From: Actinomadura harenae
GTDB taxonomy: Bacteria; Actinomycetota; Actinomycetes; Streptosporangiales; Streptosporangiaceae
Reading direction: 5' to 3'
NCBI RefSeq assembly: GCF_003696215.1
Contig: NZ_RFFG01000001.1
Coordinates: 124,001 to 188,000 of the forward strand
Length of the DNA: 64,000 bases
Shown here: piece by piece, positions 1 to 7,881 of the stretch
Layout of the letters: the number at the start of each line of letters is the position of its first letter
How positions within the stretch are numbered: position 1 is the stretch's first letter
The notes under the pieces: generated by a model
What the model was told of the DNA's origin: nothing
The model's input: only the letters and a program-made list of their open reading frames with translations
Databases searched by the model: none
Program-made: the position numbers and the translations under genes

Positions 1-282
1 GTAGTTGTTCAGCCTGATGGGGAGGCTCGACTGGCGGTTCTCGAAGTTCTCGCTGAACACTGCGGTCGCGGGCTGAGGCCTGCCCGGCGACCCGGGGGAC
101 GTCGCCGGGACGGCGGCGGGGACGGCCGCGGGGGGACGCTTCACGGCCGCGGCCGCGTGGGAATGGCGGGTCACCGCGGGCGACATGGTCGCCGCCACCA
201 TCGCGAAAGACACCACGACGGCGGTGAAGGCACGTGTCTTGCTCAGACGACGGAACATTCCGCCGCGGCGTGGACTACCCAT
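1..282 (-). CDS. Secreted protein, N-terminal part (runs off left edge), paralog of the DUF11-repeat protein
   Basis: Only the first 94 residues are visible. The ATG at 282 follows a G-rich ribosome site (GGGGG, four bases upstream). A basic start (GSPRRGGMFRRLSKTR) leads into a hydrophobic signal-peptide core and a Pro/Ala-rich stretch, then the sequence FSENFENRQSSLPIRLNNY. The same block with one change occurs in the next gene upstream (start 5564), so the two are tandem paralogs. By analogy the missing part would hold a lectin-like domain and perhaps DUF11 repeats, but this cannot be seen here. The gene is separated from its paralog by a strong terminator at 423-456. Confidence 0.85.
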   Translation of the reverse strand, partial: MGSPRRGGMFRRLSKTRAFTAVVVSFAMVAATMSPAVTRHSHAAAAVKRPPAAVPAAVPATSPGSPGRPQPATAVFSENFENRQSSLPIRLNNY

Positions 283-301
283 TTTTCCCCCAGGCCCAGC
301 T

Positions 302-342
302 TGATCAATACGCCGCGTGATCTACCCGCTACTGATCATCGA
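302..342 (-). repeat. Duplicated upstream element, copy 1
   Basis: These 41 bases match 5582-5622 with only two differences. Both copies lie 17-19 bases upstream of the start codon of a DUF11-type gene, so the element was duplicated with the gene or is held by selection. It contains TGATCA boxes near both ends and a TATTGAT stretch that could serve as a -10 on the minus strand. Probably a promoter or operator; the factor is unknown. The rest of 343-422 shows nothing. Confidence 0.7.
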
Positions 343-422
343 GACGCTCGGGAGAAAGATCAAAAGGTCGTCAGTTTTCTCCTGCACTGAAGCCGAAATG
401 GACGACCCGCCAAAAAGCAGGC

Positions 423-456
423 AATGGCCCGATCCCGGCGTCGGGATCGGGCCATT
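423..456 (-). terminator. Intrinsic terminator after the DUF11-repeat gene
   Basis: A perfect 15-bp inverted repeat (423-437 with 442-456, loop GCGT) lies downstream of the stop of the DUF11-repeat gene. A short T-run on the minus strand follows further on. It isolates the repeat gene from the paralog at 1-282. Confidence 0.8.
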
Positions 457-569
457 ACGGTTATCGGGGACTGGGCAGCCCTCAGCGCGGCGGCGACCAT
501 GGGCCGCCGCCGCGCCTTGTGCGGTTCACGGTGGGGAGCGCCGAATTCCTGACGCTCCCCGGCCGTTCG

Positions 570-3500
570 TTATCCGGTCACCGGAATGTGGCCGAAGGCG
601 ATCGCGTGCGAGGGCCTGGACCTCACCGGAGTGTGCGTCCCCGGCGGAAGCCCCTCAGCGATGGCACGGTTCCGCACGCACTTCTCCCACATGTCCCTGT
701 CGCGAATTCGATAGGTCGCCTCGCAGGTCATGGACTCCCCGGGCGCCAGCGTCCGGCGCGGGCACTCGATCCGCGAGAGACCGCGCAGATCGTCGATGAC
801 GCGCACATTGGTGAGCGTGACGTTCCCGGTGTTGGTCACCCGGTACCTGAAGTGCAGGTGCTGTCCTTCCCTCCAGAAGTGCTTCGGGTGGACGGACTTG
901 CGGATGCGGATCGACGCCTTGGCCTTCCCCTGGACGACGACCTCGGACGGCGGCGACTCCACGGGTTCCGTCGCGCCCGGCGGAGTGCCGTGCGCGGTCG
1001 CCGAGTTCTTGACCGAGCCGGCGTCGACGTCCGCCTGCGTCGTCACGTACGTCGCCGTGCAGGTCGCGCTCTCGCCCGGCTCCAGCGTCACCTGGGTGCA
1101 GGTGATCGCCGACAGGCCCGGGTGGACGTCGGTGACGCCCACGTCGTTCAGGGTCGTGTTGCCCGTGTTGGTGACGTGGTAGGTGTACGTGATCGTTTGA
1201 CCGACCGCCGTGAACGTCGTCGGCTCGGCCGTCTTCTGCACGGTCACCGACGGACTCGGAACGGCCTCGACGGTCGTCTCCGACGGCTCGGACACGACCG
1301 GCTCGGTCGCGCCCGGCGGAGTGCCGTGCGACGTCGCCGTGTTGTGGATCGACCCGTTGTTCACGTCCTGCTGCGTCGTCACATACGTCGCGGTGCAATT
1401 CGTGCTCGCACCCGGCGCGAGAGACGTCGCCGTGCAGGTGATCGCCGACAGACCCGGAAGTTCGTCGGTGACGCCCACGTCATTCAGGGTCGTGTTGCCG
1501 GTGTTGGTCACGTGGTACGTGTAGGTGATCGTCTGACCCGCCGCGCTGTACGTCGTCGGCTCGGCCGACTTCTGCACCGCGATCGACGGAGTCGGAATCG
1601 CTTCGACGGTCACCTCGTCCGGTGGCGAATCGATCGGCTCGCCGGTGGGCGGAGTGCCGTGCGCGGTCGCCACATTGTTGATCGAGCCGGCGTCGACATC
1701 CGCCTGCGTCGTCACATACGTCGCGGTGCAGTTCGTGGTCGCACCCGGCGCCAGAGTCGTCGCCGTGCACGTGACCGCCGAAAGACCCGCCAGATCGTCG
1801 GTGACGCCGACGCTGTGCAGCGGAACATTTCCGGTGTTCGTGACGTGGTAGGTGTACGTGATCGTCTGACCGGGCGCGGTGAACGTCGCCGGATGGACCG
1901 ACTTCTCGATCACCATCGACGGAGCGGACTCACCGGGAATGGTCACGTCGGACGGATCCGAAACGACCGGCTCGGTCTCGCCCGGCGGAATTCCGTGCGA
2001 CGTCGCCGTGTTGTGGATCGACCCGTTGTTCACGTCCTGCTGCGTCGTCACGTACGTCGCGGTGCAGTTCGTGTTCGCACCCGGCGCCAGCGTCAGATGG
2101 GCGCACGTCACGGCCGACAGGCCCGGCAGGTCGTCGGTGATGCCCACGTCGTCCAGGGTCGTGTTGCCCGTGTTGGTGACGTGGTACGTGTACGTGATCG
2201 TCTGACCGGCGGCGTTGAACGTCGTCGGCTGGGCCGACTTCTGCACGGCGATCGACGGGTTCGGGACGGCTTCGATGGTCGTCTCCGACGGCGGCGAGTC
2301 GATCGGCTCCTCGCCCGGCGGTGTGCCGTGCGAGGTCGCGATGTTGTGGACCGAACCGGCGTCCACGTCCGCCTGCGTCGTCACGTACGTGCCCGTGCAC
2401 TCGGTCGTCTCGTCAGGCTGGAGAGTCGTCAGCGCGCAGGTGACCGCCGACAGGCCCGGAAGCGGGTCGGTGATGCCCACGTTCGTCAGTGGAACGTTCC
2501 CGTTGTTGATGACGAAGTAGGTGTACGTGATCGTCTCGCCCGCCGCGGTGAACTCCGTCGGGTGAGCCGACTTCTCCACCGCCAGGGACGGGATCGCCTC
2601 GGCCGGAATGATCACTTCCGACGGCTCGGACACGACCGGCTCGGTCGCGCCCGGCGGAGTGCCGTGCGACGTCGCCGTGTTGTGGATCGACCCGTTGTTC
2701 ACGTCCTGCTGCGTCGTCACGTACGTCGCGGTGCAGTTCGTGCTCGCACCCGGCGCCAGGGTCGTCGCCGTGCAGGTGACCGCCGACAGGCCCGGCAGGT
2801 CGTCGGTGATGCCCACGTCGTCCAGGGTCGTGTTGCCCGTGTTGGTGACGTGGTAGGTGTACGTGATCGTCTGGCCGGCCGCCGTGAACGTCGTCGGCTC
2901 GCCCGTCTTCACCAGCGCGATCGACGGGCTGGCGGTGGCCAGGACGGTGGCCTCGTCCGGTGGCGACTCGACCGGCTCGCCGTCGGGCGTGGTGCCGTGC
3001 GAGGTCGCCGTGTTGTGGATGGAACCGGCGTCCACGTCCTGCTGCGTCGTCACGTACGTGGCGGTGCAGTTCGTGCTCGCACCCGGTGCGAGCGTCGTCG
3101 CCGTGCACGTGACCGCGGACAGGCCCGCCAGGTCGTCGGTGACGCCGACGTCGGACAGTGCGACGTTCCCGGTGTTGGTCACGTGGTACGAGTACGTGAT
3201 CGTCTCGCCCGCCTCGGTGAACGTCGTCGGGTGCGCCGACTTCTCCACCGTGATCGACGGGGCGGACGCGGCCGGGATGGTGACCTCATCCGGCGGCGAC
3301 TCCACGGGTTCCGTCGCGCCCGGCGGTGTGCCGTGCGACGTCGCCGAGTCGGTGATGGAACCGTTGTCCACGTCCTGCTCGGTCGTCACGTACGTCGCCG
3401 TGCAGTCCGTGCTCTCGCCCGGCGCCAGCGTCGTCGTCCCGCAGGTGATCGCGGAGAGACCCGCGTGCGCGTCGGTGACGCCCACGTCGTTCAGGGTCGT

Positions 3501-4270
3501 GTTGCCCGTGTTGGTGACGTGGTAGCCGTACGTGATCGTCTCGCCCACCGCCGAGAACGTCATCGGGTCGGCCGACTTCTGCACCGTGATCGCCGGGGCG
3601 GGGACCGCCTCGATGACGGCCTCACCCGGGTTCGAGACGGTCGGTGTCGTCGCCCCTGGTGGAGTGCCGCGCGCGATCGCCACGTTGTGGATGGAACCGG
3701 CGTCCACGTCCGCCTGCGTCGTCACGTAGGTGGCGGTGCACTGGGCGCTGTCACCCGGTTCCAGCGACGACGGCGTGCACGGGATGTTCGTCAACCCGAC
3801 CGTGTCGTCGGAGACGGTCACGTTGTTCAGCCGGACGTTCCCGGTGTTGGTGACCGCGTAGCGGTAGGTGATGGTCTCGCCCGCCGCCGAGAAGCTCGTC
3901 TGGTCCACCGACTTCTCGAGGTGGAGCGCCGTACTCGGCACGGACGTGATCGTGACGTCCGACGTGTCGATCACGTCGGGACCTTCCGGTGGAGTGCCGT
4001 GCGCGGTCCCCGTGTTGCTGACGGAACCGGCGTCCAGATCCGCCTGGGTGACCGTGTAGGTGGCCGTGCAGGTCGTGTTCTCCCCGGGTTGGAGCTCCGA
4101 CACCGGGCAGTCGATCGACGACAGTCCGGGCAGCGGGTCGGCCACGTTCACGTTGGTCAGCGGCTCGCTGCCGTTGTTGGTGACCAGGTAGGTGTAGTTG
4201 ATGAGCTGCCCGACCGTCGTGAAGGTCGTCGGGTCGGCCGACTTCTGCAGCGAGATCGAGGGCTCGGGCT
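570..4270 (-). repeat. Eleven tandem DUF11-coding repeats of about 336 bp
   Basis: DNA-level tandem array inside the large surface-protein gene. Neighbouring units differ, but units carrying the GNTTL and GNVPL variants tend to alternate, which suggests duplication in pairs. The last unit (570 to about 915) is divergent and rich in Arg and Lys. Such arrays commonly vary in copy number and are prone to assembly collapse. Confidence 0.85.
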
Positions 4271-5564
4271 CCTCGGTGAAGACCACGTCCGTCCCGCCCG
4301 GCGGGTTCAGACCGTGGAGGATGGTCATGTCCGTGGCGTCGTTGTGGTAGGTGCTGGGCGTCTCGGACGTGACGTCCACGGTCACCGTGCAGGACGCCTG
4401 CCCGGCGTTGATCGCGCCGTCGGTGATGGAGACCTCGTTGCCGCCGTCGGGGGCCGAGAGCGTCCCGGCGGGGCAGGTCGTGGCCGCGTTGGACGGGGTC
4501 GCCAGCACCAGGCCCGCCGGCAGCGTGTCGGTGAACGCCCAGCCGGACTTGGCGAGCAGGTCGTCGGTGTTGGTGATGGTGATCGTCAGCCGGGACGTCT
4601 GGCCGATCTGGACCGTGCCGGGGGCGAAGGTCTTGTCCAGCTGCGGCGTGACGTCCAGAAGCTTGATGTCGTCGAACGCGTGGTCATTGCCGTTGCCGCT
4701 GCCCTGCGCGTTCCGCATCATGACGCCGACCGACGGGTCGGTGACCAGCAGCGGCGCGTCACCCGGGAAGGTGCCCGCCCAGAAGCCGGGCGAGACCTGC
4801 GTCCCCTGGCTGCACGGGTCGATCGACTCGTTGGTGACCGGGGTCTCCGTCGCGCCATGGAACAGGAAGAAGTCGAGCATGGCGTGGTTGTGGTTGGTGT
4901 CGCAGCTGGTCTCCGACGCGTTCACCGAGAAGGTCAGGAACCGGCCGTCCTGCGCCGCCGGAAGGGGGATCTCCGACCCGGTCTGGAACTCGATGAAGTT
5001 CGCGCCCGGGTTGCCGTTGTTGACGTGCCCGTTGGTGTAGGCGCTGACCGCGTGGTTGTTCGCGGGGGTCGGCGTCCCGTTGAGGATGCCGAGGGCCCGG
5101 GAGAGCTGGCGGACGTTGTTCCACGCCGTCACCCCCGTGGCGCCGGGACCGCCCTGGGGGTTGCAGTCCGCGACCTGGGGAGCGACCGCCGCCTGGCCAC
5201 CGGCCGGGTCCGAGAACGCGGCGACCCAGCCGTTGCAGTTCTCCAGCCACGGCTGGTCGGCCGTGTAGGTCATGCCGGTCACGCCGGTGTAGTTGTTCAG
5301 GCGGATGGGCAGGTTCGACTGGCGGTTCTCGAAGTTCTCCGAGAACACCGTCGTCGGGGTCTGCGGTACGCCCGGCGACCCCGGGACCGTCCTCGGCGCG
5401 CTATGTCGCGCCTTCGCCTTCGTCGAGGCCTCGGCGCCGACGCGCGCGGACGCCGAGGGCGCGAGCGCCCCCGTCAGCGTCAGCGCGCAGAGCAGCGCCA
5501 GGAGTCCGGACCATCTGCCTTCGCTCAGACGGCGGATCGTTCCGCCGCGGCGTGAACCGCTCAT
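570..5564 (-). CDS. Secreted DUF11 (DUF7507-like) repeat surface protein, 1664 aa
   Basis: Large exported protein. The start at 5564 is chosen over an in-frame ATG eight codons upstream because it follows a GGGGGG site and aligns with the start of the paralog at 282. Residues 1-45 form a signal peptide. About residues 70-300 are a unique domain with paired Cys and Asn/Asp-rich loops, probably a lectin-like jelly roll. Next comes one divergent DUF11 unit (LDKTFAPGTVQIGQTS), then 11 units of about 112 residues to the C-terminus. Each unit has the pattern KS.xPTTF, ITYTYHVTNTGNTTL, GLSAVTC, LAPG, CTATYVTTQ.DVD and NTATSHGTPPG. Each has two Cys that could form a disulfide. The chain ends exactly at HIPVTG, like a sortase motif without membrane anchor. 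Role inferred: cell-surface stalk or adhesin-like protein; no function is known from sequence. Confidence 0.92.
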   Translation of the reverse strand: MSGSRRGGTIRRLSEGRWSGLLALLCALTLTGALAPSASARVGAEASTKAKARHSAPRTVPGSPGVPQTPTTVFSENFENRQSNLPIRLNNYTGVTGMTYTADQPWLENCNGWVAAFSDPAGGQAAVAPQVADCNPQGGPGATGVTAWNNVRQLSRALGILNGTPTPANNHAVSAYTNGHVNNGNPGANFIEFQTGSEIPLPAAQDGRFLTFSVNASETSCDTNHNHAMLDFFLFHGATETPVTNESIDPCSQGTQVSPGFWAGTFPGDAPLLVTDPSVGVMMRNAQGSGNGNDHAFDDIKLLDVTPQLDKTFAPGTVQIGQTSRLTITITNTDDLLAKSGWAFTDTLPAGLVLATPSNAATTCPAGTLSAPDGGNEVSITDGAINAGQASCTVTVDVTSETPSTYHNDATDMTILHGLNPPGGTDVVFTEEPEPSISLQKSADPTTFTTVGQLINYTYLVTNNGSEPLTNVNVADPLPGLSSIDCPVSELQPGENTTCTATYTVTQADLDAGSVSNTGTAHGTPPEGPDVIDTSDVTITSVPSTALHLEKSVDQTSFSAAGETITYRYAVTNTGNVRLNNVTVSDDTVGLTNIPCTPSSLEPGDSAQCTATYVTTQADVDAGSIHNVAIARGTPPGATTPTVSNPGEAVIEAVPAPAITVQKSADPMTFSAVGETITYGYHVTNTGNTTLNDVGVTDAHAGLSAITCGTTTLAPGESTDCTATYVTTEQDVDNGSITDSATSHGTPPGATEPVESPPDEVTIPAASAPSITVEKSAHPTTFTEAGETITYSYHVTNTGNVALSDVGVTDDLAGLSAVTCTATTLAPGASTNCTATYVTTQQDVDAGSIHNTATSHGTTPDGEPVESPPDEATVLATASPSIALVKTGEPTTFTAAGQTITYTYHVTNTGNTTLDDVGITDDLPGLSAVTCTATTLAPGASTNCTATYVTTQQDVNNGSIHNTATSHGTPPGATEPVVSEPSEVIIPAEAIPSLAVEKSAHPTEFTAAGETITYTYFVINNGNVPLTNVGITDPLPGLSAVTCALTTLQPDETTECTGTYVTTQADVDAGSVHNIATSHGTPPGEEPIDSPPSETTIEAVPNPSIAVQKSAQPTTFNAAGQTITYTYHVTNTGNTTLDDVGITDDLPGLSAVTCAHLTLAPGANTNCTATYVTTQQDVNNGSIHNTATSHGIPPGETEPVVSDPSDVTIPGESAPSMVIEKSVHPATFTAPGQTITYTYHVTNTGNVPLHSVGVTDDLAGLSAVTCTATTLAPGATTNCTATYVTTQADVDAGSINNVATAHGTPPTGEPIDSPPDEVTVEAIPTPSIAVQKSAEPTTYSAAGQTITYTYHVTNTGNTTLNDVGVTDELPGLSAITCTATSLAPGASTNCTATYVTTQQDVNNGSIHNTATSHGTPPGATEPVVSEPSETTVEAVPSPSVTVQKTAEPTTFTAVGQTITYTYHVTNTGNTTLNDVGVTDVHPGLSAITCTQVTLEPGESATCTATYVTTQADVDAGSVKNSATAHGTPPGATEPVESPPSEVVVQGKAKASIRIRKSVHPKHFWREGQHLHFRYRVTNTGNVTLTNVRVIDDLRGLSRIECPRRTLAPGESMTCEATYRIRDRDMWEKCVRNRAIAEGLPPGTHTPVRSRPSHAIAFGHIPVTG

Positions 5565-5581
5565 GTTCCCCCCACACAACA

Positions 5582-5622
5582 TGATCAATACGCCGCGTGA
5601 TCTACCCGTTACTGATCGTCGA
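5582..5622 (-). repeat. Duplicated upstream element, copy 2
   Basis: Second copy of the element at 302-342, here 17 bases upstream of the start codon at 5564. The rest of the stretch up to 5835 holds only short GGACGTCGG-type repeats (about 5717-5760) and no gene that I can support. Confidence 0.7.
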
Positions 5623-5835
5623 CAATCGCGATCTACGGGGTCAGTCGATCACGAGCGGGACATCGCGGCAGGTCACAGACTCATCGCACGGACCCGCGAC
5701 CGACTATGGGGGCCGGAGCGGACGTCGGAGCGGACGTCGAGGCGGACGTCGGGGCGAGCGGCGGCGCGAGTTGCGGCACGCTCGGCGAGGCGAGCGGCGC
5801 GGTGTGGGCGTCGAGGCGAGCGGGCGGCGGGCGGG

Positions 5836-6069
5836 TCAGGTCCAGAGCTGGCGGAGGCGCCAGGAGTCCGCGGCGGACGCGGTGACCTCGGCGATGCCCA
5901 GCGCCCCGGCCGGCGTGACGACCTGGAGGCGGAGGAGGCGCGGCGCTCCGGGCGGCTGCCATTCGGCCATGACCCGGCGGACGCCGAACTGGCTGCCGTC
6001 CTGGCAGGTGAGGCGGACGGGGCGACCGGACGCGTTGGTCACCGCGATGACGGATTGCTCGAGGTGCAT
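5836..6069 (-). CDS. Small DUF6504-like protein, 77 aa, SOS-regulated
   Basis: A 77-residue protein with a basic middle (VRRVMAEWQPP) and a C-terminus rich in Trp and Leu. It resembles the small DUF6504-type proteins found beside DNA-damage genes in actinobacteria; the match is from memory and moderate. The regulatory region supports a damage role. A near-perfect LexA box lies at 6080-6095, and a TAGTAT -10 box (6076-6081, minus strand) ends six bases before the ATG, so the mRNA is probably leaderless and repressed by LexA. No imuA, imuB or dnaE2 gene is next to it here. Confidence 0.7.
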   Translation of the reverse strand: MHLEQSVIAVTNASGRPVRLTCQDGSQFGVRRVMAEWQPPGAPRLLRLQVVTPAGALGIAEVTASAADSWRLRQLWT

Positions 6070-6079
6070 GCGCCCATAC

Positions 6080-6095
6080 TAGAACACCCGTTCGA
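6080..6095 (-). promoter_or_regulatory. LexA/SOS box
   Basis: On the minus strand the 16 bases read TCGAACGGGTGTTCTA. The actinobacterial SOS consensus is TCGAAC-N4-GTTCGA, so there is one mismatch. The box touches the -10 hexamer TAGTAT (6076-6081), the position expected for repression. Confidence 0.8.
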
Positions 6096-6163
6096 AGGAA
6101 ACGGGGATTGGTGGCGTGTCGGCGGCGTCCGCGCCACGGGTGGCGGCGAAACGGACCCCGGTG

Positions 6164-6766
6164 CTAGGCGCGGAGGGCGGCGACGATCGTGGCGGCGAGT
6201 TCGTCCAGGTAGGCGGGGGTGGGGGCCGCGCGCAGGACGGTCAGGCGCCAGTAGAGCGGGCCCGTCAGCAGGTCGAGCGCGAGGTCGGTTCCGGCGCCCT
6301 CGGGGAGCTCGCCGCGCTCGACGGCACGCCCGAAGACCTGGGACGTGATGTCGCGCTGCGTGTCGCGGAGGGCCTTCTCGAGCGTTCGCGCGATGTCGGG
6401 GTTGCGGGCGGCCTCGGCCAGCAGGTCCGGGACGATCTGGGCGGCCAGTGGATGCCGGAGGGCGCGGGCGAGGATCTTCAGGAGGGTCTGGACGTCCCCG
6501 AGCAGGGAGCCGGTGTCCGGGACGGGGATGCGCAGCGCCGCGACGGCGGAGACGGCGTCGATGACCAGTTCGAGCTTGGACGGCCAGCGCCGGTACACGG
6601 CGGTCTTGCCGACGCCGGCGCGGCGGGCGACCGCCTCGACCGACAGGCGTCCGTAGCCGGACGCGGCGAGCTCCTCGAAGACCGCGGCGCGGAGCGAGTC
6701 GGTGATGTCCTCGCGCAGGACGGCGGCCCCGCTCGGGGCCCGGCGCGGTCGGGGCTGGGTCGTCAT
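6164..6766 (-). CDS. TetR-family transcriptional regulator
   Basis: 200 residues from the ATG at 6766; a longer in-frame extension upstream would run through the operator region and is rejected. Residues about 20-65 form the helix-turn-helix (RLSVEAVARRAGVGKTAVYRRW, with the usual K-x-A-x-YRRWPSK pattern). The C-terminal part is an all-helical ligand domain of the type often annotated TetR_C_11/33. It is transcribed away from the ABC exporter genes at 6952-8731, with palindromes in the gap, so it probably represses itself and the exporter. The ligand is unknown. Confidence 0.9.
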   Translation of the reverse strand: MTTQPRPRRAPSGAAVLREDITDSLRAAVFEELAASGYGRLSVEAVARRAGVGKTAVYRRWPSKLELVIDAVSAVAALRIPVPDTGSLLGDVQTLLKILARALRHPLAAQIVPDLLAEAARNPDIARTLEKALRDTQRDITSQVFGRAVERGELPEGAGTDLALDLLTGPLYWRLTVLRAAPTPAYLDELAATIVAALRA

Positions 6767-6794
6767 GGACGCCGAGCCTATCCCGAGTGGACGA

Positions 6795-6857
6795 AACGGT
6801 TGCGTTCCGTCCGTCGGCCGTTCTACCGTGAGAACGAAGCGACGAAACGGTACCGTT
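6795..6857. promoter_or_regulatory. Operator cluster between TetR gene and ABC exporter
   Basis: Three elements sit in the divergent gap: AACGGTACCGTT (6846-6857), a perfect 12-bp palindrome; AACGGTTGCGTT (6795-6806), a partial copy of it; and CGTTCT-N6-AGAACG (6819-6836), a second palindrome. Their position and symmetry suit binding of the TetR dimer encoded by the divergent gene. Confidence 0.65.
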
Positions 6858-6951
6858 CTATCCACCGACCGGTGTCACGGGACGCCCGGCCGGCCCCGCC
6901 CGGCCGCGCCCGGCCAGGGCCCACCGGTCCCACGGGACGAAGGCGAGCGCC

Positions 6952-7881
6952 ATGAGTCACCCCGGAATCCGCACGTCACCGCCGTCCGGCGTCCTCCTCG
7001 ACACGGGCGACGAGGACGACCTTCCGCCCCACCTCCTGGCCGCCCGGTACGGGCTCGAGGTCAGCGGGGCCAGGCCGTCCCTGCCCGCCTACACCCGCCA
7101 GGTGTGGTTCCGGCGGCACTTCGTCACCGCCTACGCCACCGCCCGGCTCACCTCGATGTACGCGAACGCGAGGCTGGGCCAGCTCTGGCAGGTGATGACC
7201 CCGCTGCTGAACGCGGGCGTCTACTACCTGATCTTCGGGGTGCTCATGGGCACCCGGCACACCGTCACCAACTTCATCCCCTACCTGTGCACCGGGGTGT
7301 TCGTCTACTCGTTCACGCAGGCCAGCGTGCTCGCGGGGACGCGCGCCGTGCAGGGGAACCTGAGCCTGATCCGCGCGCTGCACTTCCCCCGCGCGTGCCT
7401 GCCGGTCGCGCTGACGCTCAACCAGCTTCAGCAGACGCTGTTCTCCACCGGGGTGCTCGCGGTGATCGTCCTGGCGTTCGGGGAGCCCCTCACCGTGCGC
7501 TGGCTGCTCGTCCCGCCCGTGCTGGTCGCGCAGACGCTGTTCAACATGGGCCTCGCGCTCGCGATGGCGCGCGTCGGCGCGAAGTACACCGACGCCGCGC
7601 AGCTGGTGCCGTTCGTGACGCGGACCTGGCTGTACTTCTCCGGCGTCTTCTACAACCTGACCACCCTCACCAAGCACGCCCCCGGGTGGGCCGGGACGCT
7701 CCTCGAGGCGAATCCGGCCCACGTCTACATCACCCTGATGCGCTACGCGCTGATGCGCTCGGTGCCCGCCTCGAACCTCCCCCCGCACGTGTGGGTGCTG
7801 GCGATCGGCTGGGCCCTGGTGATCGGCATCGGGGGATACGTCTACTTCTGGCAGGCCGAGGAGGAATACGGTCGTGGCTGA
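6952..7881 (+). CDS. ABC-2 type exporter permease (TagG/Wzm-like)
   Basis: 309 residues. A soluble N-terminal tail of about 60 residues precedes six predicted membrane helices typical of ABC-2 permeases that export polysaccharide or teichoic-acid-like polymers. Recognisable parts are LTSMYANARLGQLWQV at the first helix, FVYSFTQASVLAGTRAV, and the helix VTRTWLYFSGVFYNL. The stop overlaps the start of the ATPase gene by eight bases, so the two are translationally coupled. No glycosyltransferase is nearby, so the substrate is open. The divergent TetR gene probably controls it. Confidence 0.85.
   Translation: MSHPGIRTSPPSGVLLDTGDEDDLPPHLLAARYGLEVSGARPSLPAYTRQVWFRRHFVTAYATARLTSMYANARLGQLWQVMTPLLNAGVYYLIFGVLMGTRHTVTNFIPYLCTGVFVYSFTQASVLAGTRAVQGNLSLIRALHFPRACLPVALTLNQLQQTLFSTGVLAVIVLAFGEPLTVRWLLVPPVLVAQTLFNMGLALAMARVGAKYTDAAQLVPFVTRTWLYFSGVFYNLTTLTKHAPGWAGTLLEANPAHVYITLMRYALMRSVPASNLPPHVWVLAIGWALVIGIGGYVYFWQAEEEYGRG

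Noticed and set aside
519..5555. A 1678-codon open frame on the plus strand opposite the DUF11-repeat gene
   Set aside because: Its product is Arg/Gly/Val-rich repeats mirroring the antisense repeats; the minus-strand frame has a signal peptide, ribosome site and known domains.
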